Shown one piece after another: positions 33,565-44,720 of a DNA stretch of 64,000 nucleotides (position 1 is the stretch's first letter; each line of letters begins with the position of its first letter). Origin of the DNA: Dastarcus helophoroides. Taxonomy: Eukaryota; Arthropoda; Insecta; Coleoptera; Bothrideridae. The DNA is taken from assembly GCA_028583605.1 (NCBI GenBank), contig CM053334.1:22964226-23028225 (forward strand), in the 5' to 3' direction. Under the pieces are notes generated by a model that did no database searches, had not been told where the DNA came from, and saw only the letters and a program-made list of their open reading frames with translations. The translations under genes and the position numbers were made by a program.

Positions 33565-34880
33565 AATCTGGTTATTTGTTTACATTAAAAAGTTAATTTT
33601 CATTTTTATTTATAGAAAAATTTTATAACATTTGAGTTTAAAAATTTTAAAATAAAACCAACAGTTTTGTGAAAAGCACAACAAAATCAAACACAAGGAG
33701 TTTTTGAAATTTAAACACCAGATCATGGGAGGAAAAACCGAATTAGGCGAGGCACATTCTAGAAATTTGACAGAATTGAAAATCAAATTTATTCAAACTG
33801 AGAGCAAATTTGTACAAATTAGAAGCAAACCTATTTAAATTAAAAACTTTGTTCACCCTAGAAACTTACTTATTCAAATCAATAGCAATTTTGTTCAAAG
33901 TAGAATCAACCTATTCAAATAAGAAGCAAACTCATTGAAATTAAAAGCAAATTTGTTCAAACTACAAGCAATTAGAAGTAAATGAAAAAAATAATAAAGG
34001 AAAATAAATTAGAAGCAAAGCTCAAACTAACAGCATTATTATTCAAACTCACACATTTTGATACTATTCTTGCATACTTTGGCCATTTTGCTTGTATATT
34101 TGGAAGCATATTTGAAGCTTTTTATGTTGCATACAATCCGGTCTCTACTGATCACATTAGGTCCACGTCCACGAGTACAATGTTTTTTTGTAGGCGCGCA
34201 ACTTCAGTACACACCATACAGAAGTTGTGCCGCAGCTGTGCATTGTCGAATGATATCTTGCACGTTATTAGGGCGTGACTATATTTATCTCGTTTCCATC
34301 TTTATTGTTTTACCGTAGAGTTTGTTTTGCTTGTCTTTTACCAAGAAATGACACGAATTAATTATAAAGAAAATGTGATAATTCTAAATTAAACAGTAAT
34401 TATTTATCGAAAAAGTTTATTATCAATTAATATGTCATAAATCATTTTTAACGTTGACAAGAGTTATTACAAAGTTATTCACAGGTGAAGAATTATGAAC
34501 GTGATATTGAATTTGGTTTTTGATTAAATTAAATTTGAATTATCTTACGTCCGATAATATAAGAAGTGGAGAAAAAAGATGCCGTCAAAAATAAAATACA
34601 ATGTACTTAATGTCTACAAATCTTCTTCGTGGGCTTTTTGTGGGCAACAGTGAGCTCCGACCGTCTTCAACAACCAATAAAATATACTTCGTGTCATTCG
34701 CCTTATTTACAGCTTTCTTGTACCGCGTGACTAAACTTCAATGATCGATTACGACGGTTTTTACAATTACTTTCTTAAAAACTAAATGATAATTGAAGAA
34801 TTTGCAATTTATGTTTTAAATAAATATTTATCTCTTTTTTTAACAATTTCAGATTTTATGTAAAACATCGCATTGTAAAA
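33565..34880. other. AT-rich intergenic sequence, no gene
   Basis: Contains the degenerate repeat at 33.78-34.06 kb and a more complex stretch at 34.13-34.28 kb (tccacgtccacgagtac, gtgccgcagctgtgc). Overlapping open frames at 33982-34318 plus have no recognisable domain. Confidence 0.45.
33780..34060. repeat. Degenerate tandem repeat of about 30 bp
   Basis: Variants of caaattagaagcaaa and gcaaatttgttcaaa alternate about nine times (33800, 33825, 33890, 33920, 33945, 33970, 34010). Confidence 0.6.
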
Positions 34881-35644
34881 TACGAATCTAAATTTCGAAA
34901 ATAAGAGATGAAATTTTTGGGTAAAGTTAAATTTAAAAAATTTAAAAAAGCCTAATTATCAAAAAATAGATTTAAAAAAAATAATATTTGAAAAATACCG
35001 GCCAAATATCAAAAAAAAGTTGACATTTTTACAAGAAAACCTTGAATTTCCAAAAAAATTTCAATTTTGACAGAAAAAAAGCATTTTTAATATTAAAGTC
35101 CCAATTTTGAAAGTGACGAATTTCGAGATAATAGCTAATGTTGGAGAAGTCAGAATTTTTAGGAAAGCAAATTTAAAATAAAACCCAACCTTTCGGAAAA
35201 ACTTGAATAATGTTAAAAATTCGAAAAGTGCCAAATATTTCCTAAGATCGAATTTGTGAAAAAAGTCGCAATTTTCAAAACTGTTACTTTCTTTTTACTT
35301 TGGCATATTTAAATTTCATTAAGGAAATCAATAAGATTTTTTTCAAAATGGAAAAATATTTTTCCAATTTTTTTTATTTGACAGCACGCCAATCTTATTT
35401 ACAGAAAAGAGGCGGATTTCGAGAAGAGCGAAATTTCAAAAAAAGGCCGATTTCCTAAGGTCGACATTTCCGAAAACTAAAACGTCGGAGTTTGAAATAA
35501 AAGTTGAAATTTGGAAAATAAAGCGAATTTTGAAATACAAGTTGAAATTTTTGGAACCAAATTTAAAAAGGTCGATATTTAAAAAAAAAACGACGAAGAC
35601 TACGTGGCGAATTCCAAAAATAAAAATTTGATAATGCTCTAGAC
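34881..35644. other. A-rich cryptic simple block, no gene
   Basis: Words such as cgaatttcgagaa and ttgaaatttggaaaa. Nothing else recognised. Confidence 0.65.
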
Positions 35645-35760
35645 CAGGGATCGGTAAACTTTTAAGCCAAAAGAGCCAATTGCACAAAGAATATTGGTTT
35701 CGTAAATTTTAAAGAGCCACAAATTTTTACTTTTGATTTTACATTTTATTTCAAAATTAA
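35645..35760. mobile_element. hAT-like element end or remnant
   Basis: cagggatcggtaaactttta followed by agccaaaagagccaattg and aaagagccac resembles the common hAT terminal pattern CAGGGNTCGGCAAACTTTTT with GAGCCA words. No second end or 8-bp duplication was found, so this may be a fragment. Confidence 0.4.
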
Positions 35761-38235
35761 ATCAGATAAATCAGACGAATTATGGGACAAGGAGACACCT
35801 TTAACTCAAGTAGTCAAACGAAAACATATAGAGCCCAAAAGACCTGTTATTTTTCAAATTTTAGAGCTTTATTTAAAAATTTGCCTTTTTCCCGTAAATC
35901 CAATTTTTTTAGCTCCTCTATATTCGTCTTTTTGTTTAACTAGGTATTTTGTTCTTAAAATTAGATTTTTTTCCCTAAATCTTTTGCTATTCTCAAAACT
36001 CGACAAGGTTTACTTTTTTTAATTCGACTTACTGAAAGATTCGACTTATATCTGAAAAATTCATCTTTTGTTGATTTTTTAATAAAAAAAGTAAACATTT
36101 GAAGTTATAATTTGGAGATGTTAAATAAAATAGTTTATGAAGACTTCGACCTTCTTCTCAAATTTTCGTTTATCGAAATTAAGATCTATTCTTAAATTTA
36201 GATCTATTTTTAAATTTGACTTTTTTGCAAAATTAAATTTTTTTGACTTTGTTCTAAATTGAGACTTTTCTCTCAAAATTTCTATTCTTTTTAAATGACG
36301 TTCCTCTTCCAAATTTCATCATTTCCCCCAAATATTGACTTTTACTGAACTTTAAACTTTTATTTATTTTCTGAAAATTTCGATCCTTTTCCCAAAATTA
36401 GGTGTTTCCGAAATTCCAACTTCTAACTGAAAATTCGACATTTTATTATGTTTCTGCAAGCTGCGATTTTGTCGACGAAATTCATCCATTTTCACAATGT
36501 TTGACTATCTAAAAATGTGATTTTGTTCCTAAAATCTGACTTTTTCTGGGAAATTTTAACCTATTTTTAAAGTTCAACACTTTTCTCGAAACTGAAGTTT
36601 TATCGACATTCCGTCTTATTTAGAAATTATTTTACCAATTTTTGAATTTTTCTGAAAATTTAAAGTCTTTTTTATTTGTCTTGTTCTCGAAATTTCAAAT
36701 TTATTCTCAAAATTTAATTTTCTCTAAAAAATTGCAAATTACTTATTTTCTTCTTCTCTGGAAAACTTCAACTTTTTAAACTTCGACAATTTTATCAAAG
36801 CTTTCAATTTTTTACAATTTCTCTTTTCGAGATTTTACAATTTTTCACAAAATTCAAATTTGTCTAAAAATTTCAGGTTTTCAATTTGTTCTGGGTTTCA
36901 ATCTATTTCAAAATTCAACGTTTTTTTTTAAATTTGGCTTTTTTGAGAATTTTTGACAAATGCATATTTTTCGAAATCTTTTTTTTTCAAGATTCGTATT
37001 TTTCCGGTAATATCAACTTTTATTTCGAATGAAATTCATATATTTTCAAATTTCAACATTTGATTTTTTTCTTAAAATTTGACTTCCTCTGACCTTTTTT
37101 TAAAGTTTAACACTTCTTGAAATTGAAAGTTTTATCAACATTCTCTTTCCTTTCAAAATTATTTTACCAATTTTCTCAAAATTCGATTTAGCTGAACATT
37201 TTTAGTTTTTTTTTTAATTCGTGTTGTTTTCGAAATTTCAAATTTATTTTTAAAATTTAATTTTCTCTAAAAAATTGCAGATTTTTATCGAAATTTGGAA
37301 CTTTTCTTAAAATGTTGATTGACCTTTACCTTGAGAATTTTCCTAAAATTTGACTTTTCTCTACTTCTCTGAAAAACTTCGATTTTTTTAAAGACCGTCA
37401 CTTTTTTATGCTTCCAGTTTATTTTTACAATTTCTGTTTTATCTAAAAATTTCAGGTTTTTAAATTTGTTTTGGGTTTCAATATATTTTCGAAATTCGAC
37501 GTTTTTTTCTGAAATGTTGTCCTAATTTGAAAACTTTGGACACATTTATTTTTTTTAAATCTCTTCATTTTTTCCAATTTTTATTCGAAATCTCTTCCTT
37601 TTTTAAAAAATTTGGCTTTCTCCGAGAAATGTTGACCTTTTTTTCAAGTTAAAAGACTTTTCTTTTGAAAGTATTCTACAAATTGTCTCGAAATTCGAAT
37701 TTATCTGAAAATTTGGATTTTTTAAGATCGTCTTGTTTTTGAAACTTCAAATTGAACCTTCTCTGAAAAATTGTAAATTTTTTGTCGAAATTTAAAGCTT
37801 TTCTTAATATTTTGACTTTTTCCTGGAAATTTTTCCTGAAATTTGACTTTTTTCTTCTTCTCTGAAAAACTTCGACTTTTTTAAATTTTAACAATTTTTT
37901 CTAAGTTTCCAGTTTATTCTTACAATTTCCTTTTTCGAATTTTGCAATTTCTCAAAAAATTCTACAAATTTCAGGTTTTAAATTTGTTTTGGGTTTCAAT
38001 CTATTGACGAAATTCAAAGTTTTGTTTTTTTAAATTTTGCCTTTTTTAGAACTTTCAATAAATTTATTTTTTCGAAATTTCTCCCTTTTTCCCAATTAGC
38101 GAACTCAATTTTTTTATCTCTTCATTTTTCCCAATTTTTTTCCGAAATCTCTTCCTTTTTCTCAAAATTCGCCTTTTTCTGGGAAATTTTGAATTTTTTT
38201 TAAAGTTTAACACTTCTTACAATTTTCTTGGAATT
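35761..38235. repeat. T-rich block with about 545-bp diverged tandem repeats
   Basis: ttaaagttcaacacttttct at about 36570 recurs as ttaaagtttaacacttcttg at 37105 and again near 37645. Each is followed by attttaccaatttt-type words, cgaaatttcaaattta, tctctaaaaaattgcaaatt, and aggttt(t)aaatttgtt(t/c)tgggtttca. No gene. Confidence 0.7.
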
Positions 38236-39900
38236 TTCAGAAATTATCGATATCTCAAGCAAAAAAGGAATTATGAAAAAGAACGAATTTGGAAAAAAAT
38301 GAATTACCCGAGATTCTGACCAAATTTTAATATAAAAGATAATCTTGATAAGTAAGTATAAATAGGTCAAAATTTGCACAAAATCAAAATTTAAACCTTA
38401 ATTTTGAGAGTCTGTGAAATTTCAAATAAAAACAGGATGAATTTTGTTATAAAAAATTAAAATATTGAAAAAGTTGAATTCTGATAAAAAACATGATTAA
38501 ATTTAAAATTTCCAAAAAAAGGACGAATTTTGTGAAAAAGACGAATATTAAAAAATAAGTTGAAATTTCTAGAAAATGTCGATATCTTAAGAAAAGGACA
38601 AATTCAGCAAAAGGACACATTTTGAGAAATTATGATTTCCCGAATTTTGGGCAAAATTGGAGAAAAAATGGTAAATTTTGTTAAACAAATTGAAATTTGC
38701 AGAAAATAAAATTTAAGAAAAAATCGAAATTTTTGAAAAAAAATCACTTTTGACAAATTGTAAAATTTGAAAAAGTACGATAAATTTTGAGAAAGTCGTA
38801 TTCTGATAAAAGAAGTGGAATTTAAAAAATAAGTTTGAGATTTCAAATGGAAAAGGATATTTTGTCAACAAAAGAAGAATTTTGAGAAATAAGTCGAAAT
38901 TTCCAGAAAATGTTGATATCTCAAAGAATGGACGAATTTTGAAAAAGGACGGATTTTGAAAAAGGACGAATTTTGAGAAAAATGAAATCTCCCGAGATTT
39001 CGGACAAATTTCGAGAAAAATGATAATTTTGATAAATAAGTTGTAATTTGCAGAAAATCAAAATATAAAAAGAAAATCAAAATTTTCAGAAAAAATTCAG
39101 ATAAAAATCTTGATAAACAAGTTATAATTTGCAAAATTAAAAAAAATCGATATCTTCGAAAAAAAGGAAGTAATTTTGAAAAATTGTAAAATATTAAAAA
39201 AACTATAAATTTTGATTTAAAAATTGGAAATTTTGAGAAAGTCGGATTCTGATAAAGGACATCGGATTTTAAGAATAAATTTAAACTTTTAGGAAAAAGA
39301 TACACTTTGTGAAAAAAAGACGAATTTTGTGAAATAGGTCGAAATTTTTAGAAGATGTCGATATTTCAAGGTAAGGATGAATTTTGAAATAAGACGAATT
39401 TTCAGAAAAATGAAATTACCCAAAATTACGGTCAGATTTCGACGAAAAATGAAAATCTTGATAAACAAGGTGAAATTTGCAGAAAATTAAATTATAAAAA
39501 AAATCGAAATTTTTGGAAAAAAGAAACCAATTTTGAAAAATTGTGAAATTAAAAAAACCTATAAATTTTTATCTAAAAGTTGGAAATTTTGTGAAAGTTA
39601 GATTCTGATAAAATACATCGGTTTTTAAGAATACATTTAATCTTCAAGAAAAAGATTAATCTTCTGAAAAAAGACGAATTTTGAGAAATAAGTCGAAATT
39701 TTTAGATCTCGATATCCTAAGAAAAGGACGATTCTTAAAAAAAGGACGAATTTTGAGAATGAAATTTTCCGAATTTTCGCCAAATTTTGCGAAAAATTAA
39801 AGATATACAAGTCACAATTGGCAGAAAATCAAAATTTAAAGTAAAGTCGTTATCTCAAAGAAAGGAATTTTGAGGAAGAAATGGAAATTTTTCAGGACAA
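38236..39900. repeat. A-rich block with about 350-450-bp diverged repeats
   Basis: gaaataagtcgaaatttcca / tttta and gttgatatctcaaag-like words recur near 38.55, 38.89, 39.33 and 39.69 kb. Each is followed by aaggacgaattttgagaaa and by a segment with aattttgataaa and aatttgcagaaaatcaaaat. Polarity flips at about 38.24 kb. Confidence 0.7.
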
Positions 39901-40340
39901 GTCTCCTCGGTTGAATATAAATTTTCGTCTAGTTCTATCAGTCAGGGGGGCAAGCACCCTACGCTGTCCTTGGAGCATGGACCTATTGGCTTGAAGCATG
40001 TAAAAGAGAAAATAAATGAAAAAAATCTTTAAATATCGCCTTAAAATATGTTTGTCCATTTCCGTGTAATAGATTGTTTGTAGATCAGTTGGAACTCTTT
40101 GATTAATTTATTTTTGATAGTGTTATCGAATATCCAACAGAAAATAACCCAGGATAATAAAGATGTAGATTCTCTCAGACTCAGACAGAGCTGCACACTA
40201 CAACGGTAGGGACACATCACTATCTTACATTTATCCGCGAGGTTCACGGTCATGTTCTTGTTGTTTTTAGGCTCCTGATATGTTTGTGGTGCTCGACCAT
40301 AGTCTATTGGTAAAATGGTTATAAAAAATAAAAGAGTGAA
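39901..40340. other. Short complex segment, no gene recognised
   Basis: Includes gtcaggggggcaagcaccct and a 70-codon minus-strand open frame (40253-40041) without recognisable domain. Confidence 0.4.
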
Positions 40341-40515
40341 ATTTTGGATGAGTTTCAGTGATAATTTGGTGCTTTTCTTTTGACTATTTGGTTCAAAATT
40401 AAAAACGTAAAATTTTGGATGAGTTTCAGTGATAATTTAATTTTATTTTTGACTATTTGGTTCAAAATCAAAAACGTTAAATTTTGGATGAGGTTCAGTG
40501 ATAATTTGGTGCTCT
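40341..40515. repeat. About 70-bp tandem repeat, three copies
   Basis: attttggatgagtttcagtg occurs at 40341, 40412 and 40481 (the last with aggttcag), each followed by ataattt. The second and third copies are preceded by gactatttggttcaaaat. Confidence 0.9.
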
Positions 40516-41499
40516 GGGTATATATTTTTTTTAATATTTTGAATGACCAACATTCAACAGTTTACATTCTCGTCAAGATTCAACGACAGCTTTAAGCTTT
40601 ACAACAATTCATGCAGAGCTTTTTCAATTTTGTGAAAGACTAATGTAGGTCTTTGAAAAAGCGATATAGTTAAAGCTCAGCTTGTTTAAAACTTCTATTT
40701 TAAGTTCAGTCGACTTACAAAGGGAAACCCTATTGTGCCTTTAGAAGAGCGTGTGTAGGATGTGAAAATAATGATAGAAGGCGATGCATCGGCCATTTTA
40801 AATGGGAATAATTTGTAATTTTTAGTAAAAATTTTGTTTGGTAACGTAGAATGTGGAAGTTCTATAAGAAAAAGGAGTCTCTAAAGATAGAAATCCTTCC
40901 TGTCCTAAGCTGGACTGCCCAGGAATTTGTCGTTTTCGACTGTCGTTGTGTCTCAAGACTGTCGTCTTTCACTATCTTGTGTGTTTCAATAATATTAGTC
41001 TTGGGGAAATCAAATCTATTTGTCCCTGAAGGGATCTCCCATGAAAGACTTTCTAGAAAAGAGATAAGTTAGCAACCATCTGTTTGGGTTCCAGCATTTC
41101 AGAGAATCGTTCAAACGCTTCCCATCATTTTGGCGAAAGGCTTTTTAAATTGAATCCAAAAGAGACAAAGCCGTGCTTTGGGGCTGAACTCCAAACATAG
41201 AGAACAGTATTCCAGTGATGGCTCAACTTGAGCCTTGTAGAGAGTCAGCAGCTGATGAAGATGTGAAGGACTTTTAAGCCCCAAAGAAAACCTCTTCTAA
41301 TCGTTTATGGTCTAATGGTTAGTTCTTACAGTTACTTCTAGAATAGGTTGATTGGATCCCATAGGGATGATTTTACCGTCCATGAGAATATTAAAATCCA
41401 CCTGAATTTTCTTTCCCTATTCCAGAACAAGCTCAAAATCTCGATTAAGCATCTATATCTGTTGTTTCCTTAGTTTATCTGAAGCAGCGATGGATAATG

Positions 41500-44270
41500 G
41501 TTTGTCGAAGGAAACCAGACCAGAGTGGGTGATAGAACGAGGCCCCCCTACAATATCGCAAATGTTTCAGATAATACTCCATCAACGACAACCTTCAGAG
41601 ACTTGCTATTAAGGAAATTGGTATCAAATGACAGAGACCCGGTGTCCATAAGATGTTAATTTATCGAGAAGAGATCGGTACCAACCGAATAAGGCTACTG
41701 CTATCTGCGTCCCTATACTCAACTATATTCAATTGGGAGTAGAAGCTAGAGATCGACACACAGACCCAAAAACAGAGTTGGTGATAGAACAGATCCTTGA
41801 GACACCCCTGCAATATCGCAAATGTTTCAAATAAGACTCCATCAACGACAACCTCAAGAGATTTGCTATCAAGGAAACTAGTATCAAATGACAGAGACCC
41901 GGTGTCCATAAGATGTTAATTTATCGAGAAGAGATCAGTACCAATAGAATAAGCCTACTCTCATCTGCGCCTCTTAATTGGAAGTGGAAGTAGAGGTCGA
42001 CATATATACACAAAAACAGAGTAGGTGATAGAACAGATCCTTGAGGCGCCCCTGCAATATCGCAAATAGTTTCAGATAAGACTCCACCAACGACAACATC
42101 AAGAGATTTGCTACTAAGGAAATCAAATGATAAGACACCCGGTGTCCATGAGATGTTAATTTATGGAGAAGAAATCGGTATCAATGGAATAAGGCTACTG
42201 TCATCTGGATCCCTATACTCTACTAGATTCAATTGGAAGTGAAAGCTGCAGATCGACACACATACACAAAACAGAGTAGGTTAAGACTCCATTAACGACA
42301 ACCTCAAGAGAGTTATTATTAAGAAAACTGGTATCAAATGACAGAGACCCCGTGTCCATATGTTGGTAATTTATCGAAAAGAGATCGGTACCAACGGAAT
42401 AATGCTACTGTCATCTACGTCCCTATACTCTACTAGATTCAATTGGAAGTGGAAGCTAGAGATCGACACACAGACACAAAAATCGAGTAGGTGATAGAAC
42501 AGATCTTTGAGGCACCCCTGCACTATCGCAAATGTTTCAAATAAAATCTCATCAACGATAATCTAAAGAGACTTGCTATCAAGAAAACTGATAACAAATG
42601 ACAGAGACCTGGTGTCCACAAGATATTAATTCATCGAAAAGAGATCAGTACCAACGGTATAAGACTACTGTTATCTGCGTCCCTATACTCTACTAGATTC
42701 AATTGGAAGTGGAAGCTAGAGATCGGCACACAGACACAAAAACAGAGTAGGTGATAGAACGGATCCTTGAAGCGCCCCTGCAATATCGCAAATGTTTCAG
42801 ATAGGACTCCATTAACAACAAATTCAAGAGACTAGCTATAAGGGGAACTGGTATCAAGTGACATAGACCCGGTGTCCATAAGATGTTAATTTATTAAGAA
42901 GAAATCAGTACCAACGAAATAAGGCTACTGTCATCTGCGTCCCTATACTCAACTATATTCAATTGGAAGTGGAAGCTAGAGATCGGCACACAGACACAAA
43001 AACAGAGTAGGTGATAGAACGGATCTCTGAAGCGCCCCTGCAATATCGCAAATGTTTCAGATAGGACTCCATTAACAACAAATTCAAGAGACTAGCTATA
43101 AGGGGAACTGGTATCAAGTGACATAGACCCGGTGTCCATAAGATGTTAATTTATTAAGAAGAAATCAGTACCAACGAAATAAGGCTACTGTCATCTGCGT
43201 CCCTATACTCAACTATATTCAATTGAAAGTGGAAGCTAGAGATCGGCACACAGACACAAAAACAGAGTAGGTGATAGAACGGATCCTTGAAGCGCCCCTG
43301 CAATATCGCAAATGTTTCAGATAGGACTCCATTAACGACAAATTCAAGAGACTAGCTATAAGGGGAACTGGTATCAAGTGACATAGACCCGGTGTCCATA
43401 AGATGTTAATTTATTAAGAAGAAATCAGTACCAACGAAATAAGACTACTGTCATCTGCGTGCCCTATACTCAACTATATTCAATTGGAAGTGGAAACTAA
43501 AGATCTACACACGAACACAACAATAGAGTAGGTGATGGAACAGATCCTCGAGGCACCCCTGCACTATCGCAAATGTTTCAAATAGGATCTCATCAACGAT
43601 AATCTAAAGAGACTTGCTATCAAGAAAACTGGTATCAAATGACAGAGACCCGGTTTTCAAAAAATGTTAATTTATCGATAAGAGATCGGTACCAACGGTA
43701 TAAGACTACTGTCATCTGCGTTTTTATACTCGACTATATTCAATTGGAAGTGGAAGCTAGAGATCGACATACAGAAACAAAAACAGAGTCGGTGATGGAA
43801 CGGATCATTGAGGTACTCCTGCACCATCGCAAATGTTTCAAATAAATACTATCAACGACAACCACAAAAGACTTGCTATCAAGAAACCGGTATCAAATGA
43901 CAGAGGCCCGGTATCCATGAGATGTTAATTTATCAAGAAGAGATCCGTACCAACGAAATAAGCCTGGTGTCTGTCATCTGCGTCCATAGGGACGCAGATG
44001 ATAGCAGCCTTATTCCGAGGCCTTATCTCCGGGTCGAGTATAGACTCAACTATATTCAGTTGGAAGTGGAAGCTAGAGATCGACATACAGACACAAAAAC
44101 AGAGTAGGTGATAGAACGGATCCTTGAGGCACCCCTGTACTACCGTATATGTTTTAAATAAGATCCCATCAACGGCAACCTTAAGAGACTTGCTATCAAG
44201 AAGCTGGTATCAAATGAGAAAGATCCGGTGTTCATAAGATGTTAATTTATCGAGAAGAGATCGGTGCCAA
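41500..44270 (-). repeat. About 260-bp tandem array made from a reverse transcriptase fragment
   Basis: The word gtgtccataagatgttaat marks unit boundaries at 41642, 41902, 42142, 42352, 42612, 42872, 43132, 43392, 43652, 43909 and 44227. Most steps are exactly 260 bp. Each unit spans the PQG and YADD region of the gene, read on the minus strand. The three units between about 42680 and 43460 are nearly identical; outer units are diverged and carry indels. The last step (318 bp) contains a small local inversion. Confidence 0.95.
43975..44000. repeat. Local inverted duplication in the RT satellite
   Basis: catctgcgtcc (43975-43985) and ggacgcagatg (43990-44000) are exact inverse copies separated by atag, at the PQG-YADD segment of an otherwise ordinary unit. 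Confidence 0.85.
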
Positions 44271-44279
44271 TCTCTGTGA

Positions 44280-44480
44280 TTTTGAGATATGCCATGCGAC
44301 AATCCAAGCTTCACCAGTTGGTAAAGGGTAATTAAAAATTTTTTTTAGCTCCCGTTTAGAGACGATTTCCTAAATCACTATAAATCATCTCCTCTATATC
44401 TGCTCTTTTCCTAGCATATTTGAAGCAGCAACGAATATTTATTGAAGAAAAAAGAATGACATAAAGCTACTATCATCTTC
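44280..44480 (-). repeat. Second copy of the post-YADD LINE segment
   Basis: On the minus strand, gttgctgcttcaaatatgct and aggaaaagagcagatataga align with tcgctgcttcagataaacta and aggaaacaacagatatagat at 41.46-41.49 kb, so part of the thumb-proximal region was duplicated along with the array. Confidence 0.65.
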
Positions 44481-44720
44481 ATGCTATTTGAAAGCTAAGA
44501 GATGGTTTATATGTAACAGAAAGAGAGTAAAAGATGAAACAGACCACTGAGCCGTTAATTGCAAATGTCTCAGATGAAATGCCGTCAACGACAACCTGAA
44601 GAGATCTGCCATTTAGAAAACTGGATGTCAAAGGATATAGACCCCATGGTAATCCATAGCTTGACCTATTACCAGACTCTGTCGAAAGCCTTTAATATCT
44701 GAAGTTTCTAAAAAAAGTCA

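Larger units (their letters stand above)
40857..44720 (-). pseudogene. LINE reverse transcriptase relic with internal amplification
   Basis: Reading right to left on the minus strand, pieces of one non-LTR reverse transcriptase occur in order: KAFDRVW (44692-44672), SFLNGRSLQVVVDG (about 44620-44575), then many copies of AGVPQGSVLSPTLFL and of a decayed YADD box (DADDSSL), then a post-YADD segment resembling LNRDFELVLE (about 41450-41420), then thumb sequence LLTLYKAQVEPSLEYCS (about 41250-41190), and C-terminal FRDSFFL-like sequence near 40870. Frames shift often and stops are frequent, so nothing is translatable. It is a different LINE from the one at 26.7 kb (different thumb and PQG contexts). 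Clade not assigned. Confidence 0.85.

Noticed and set aside
41500..44270. CRISPR array
   Set aside because: The repeats are adjacent units of about 260 bp with no unique spacers and derive from a LINE gene in a eukaryotic genome.
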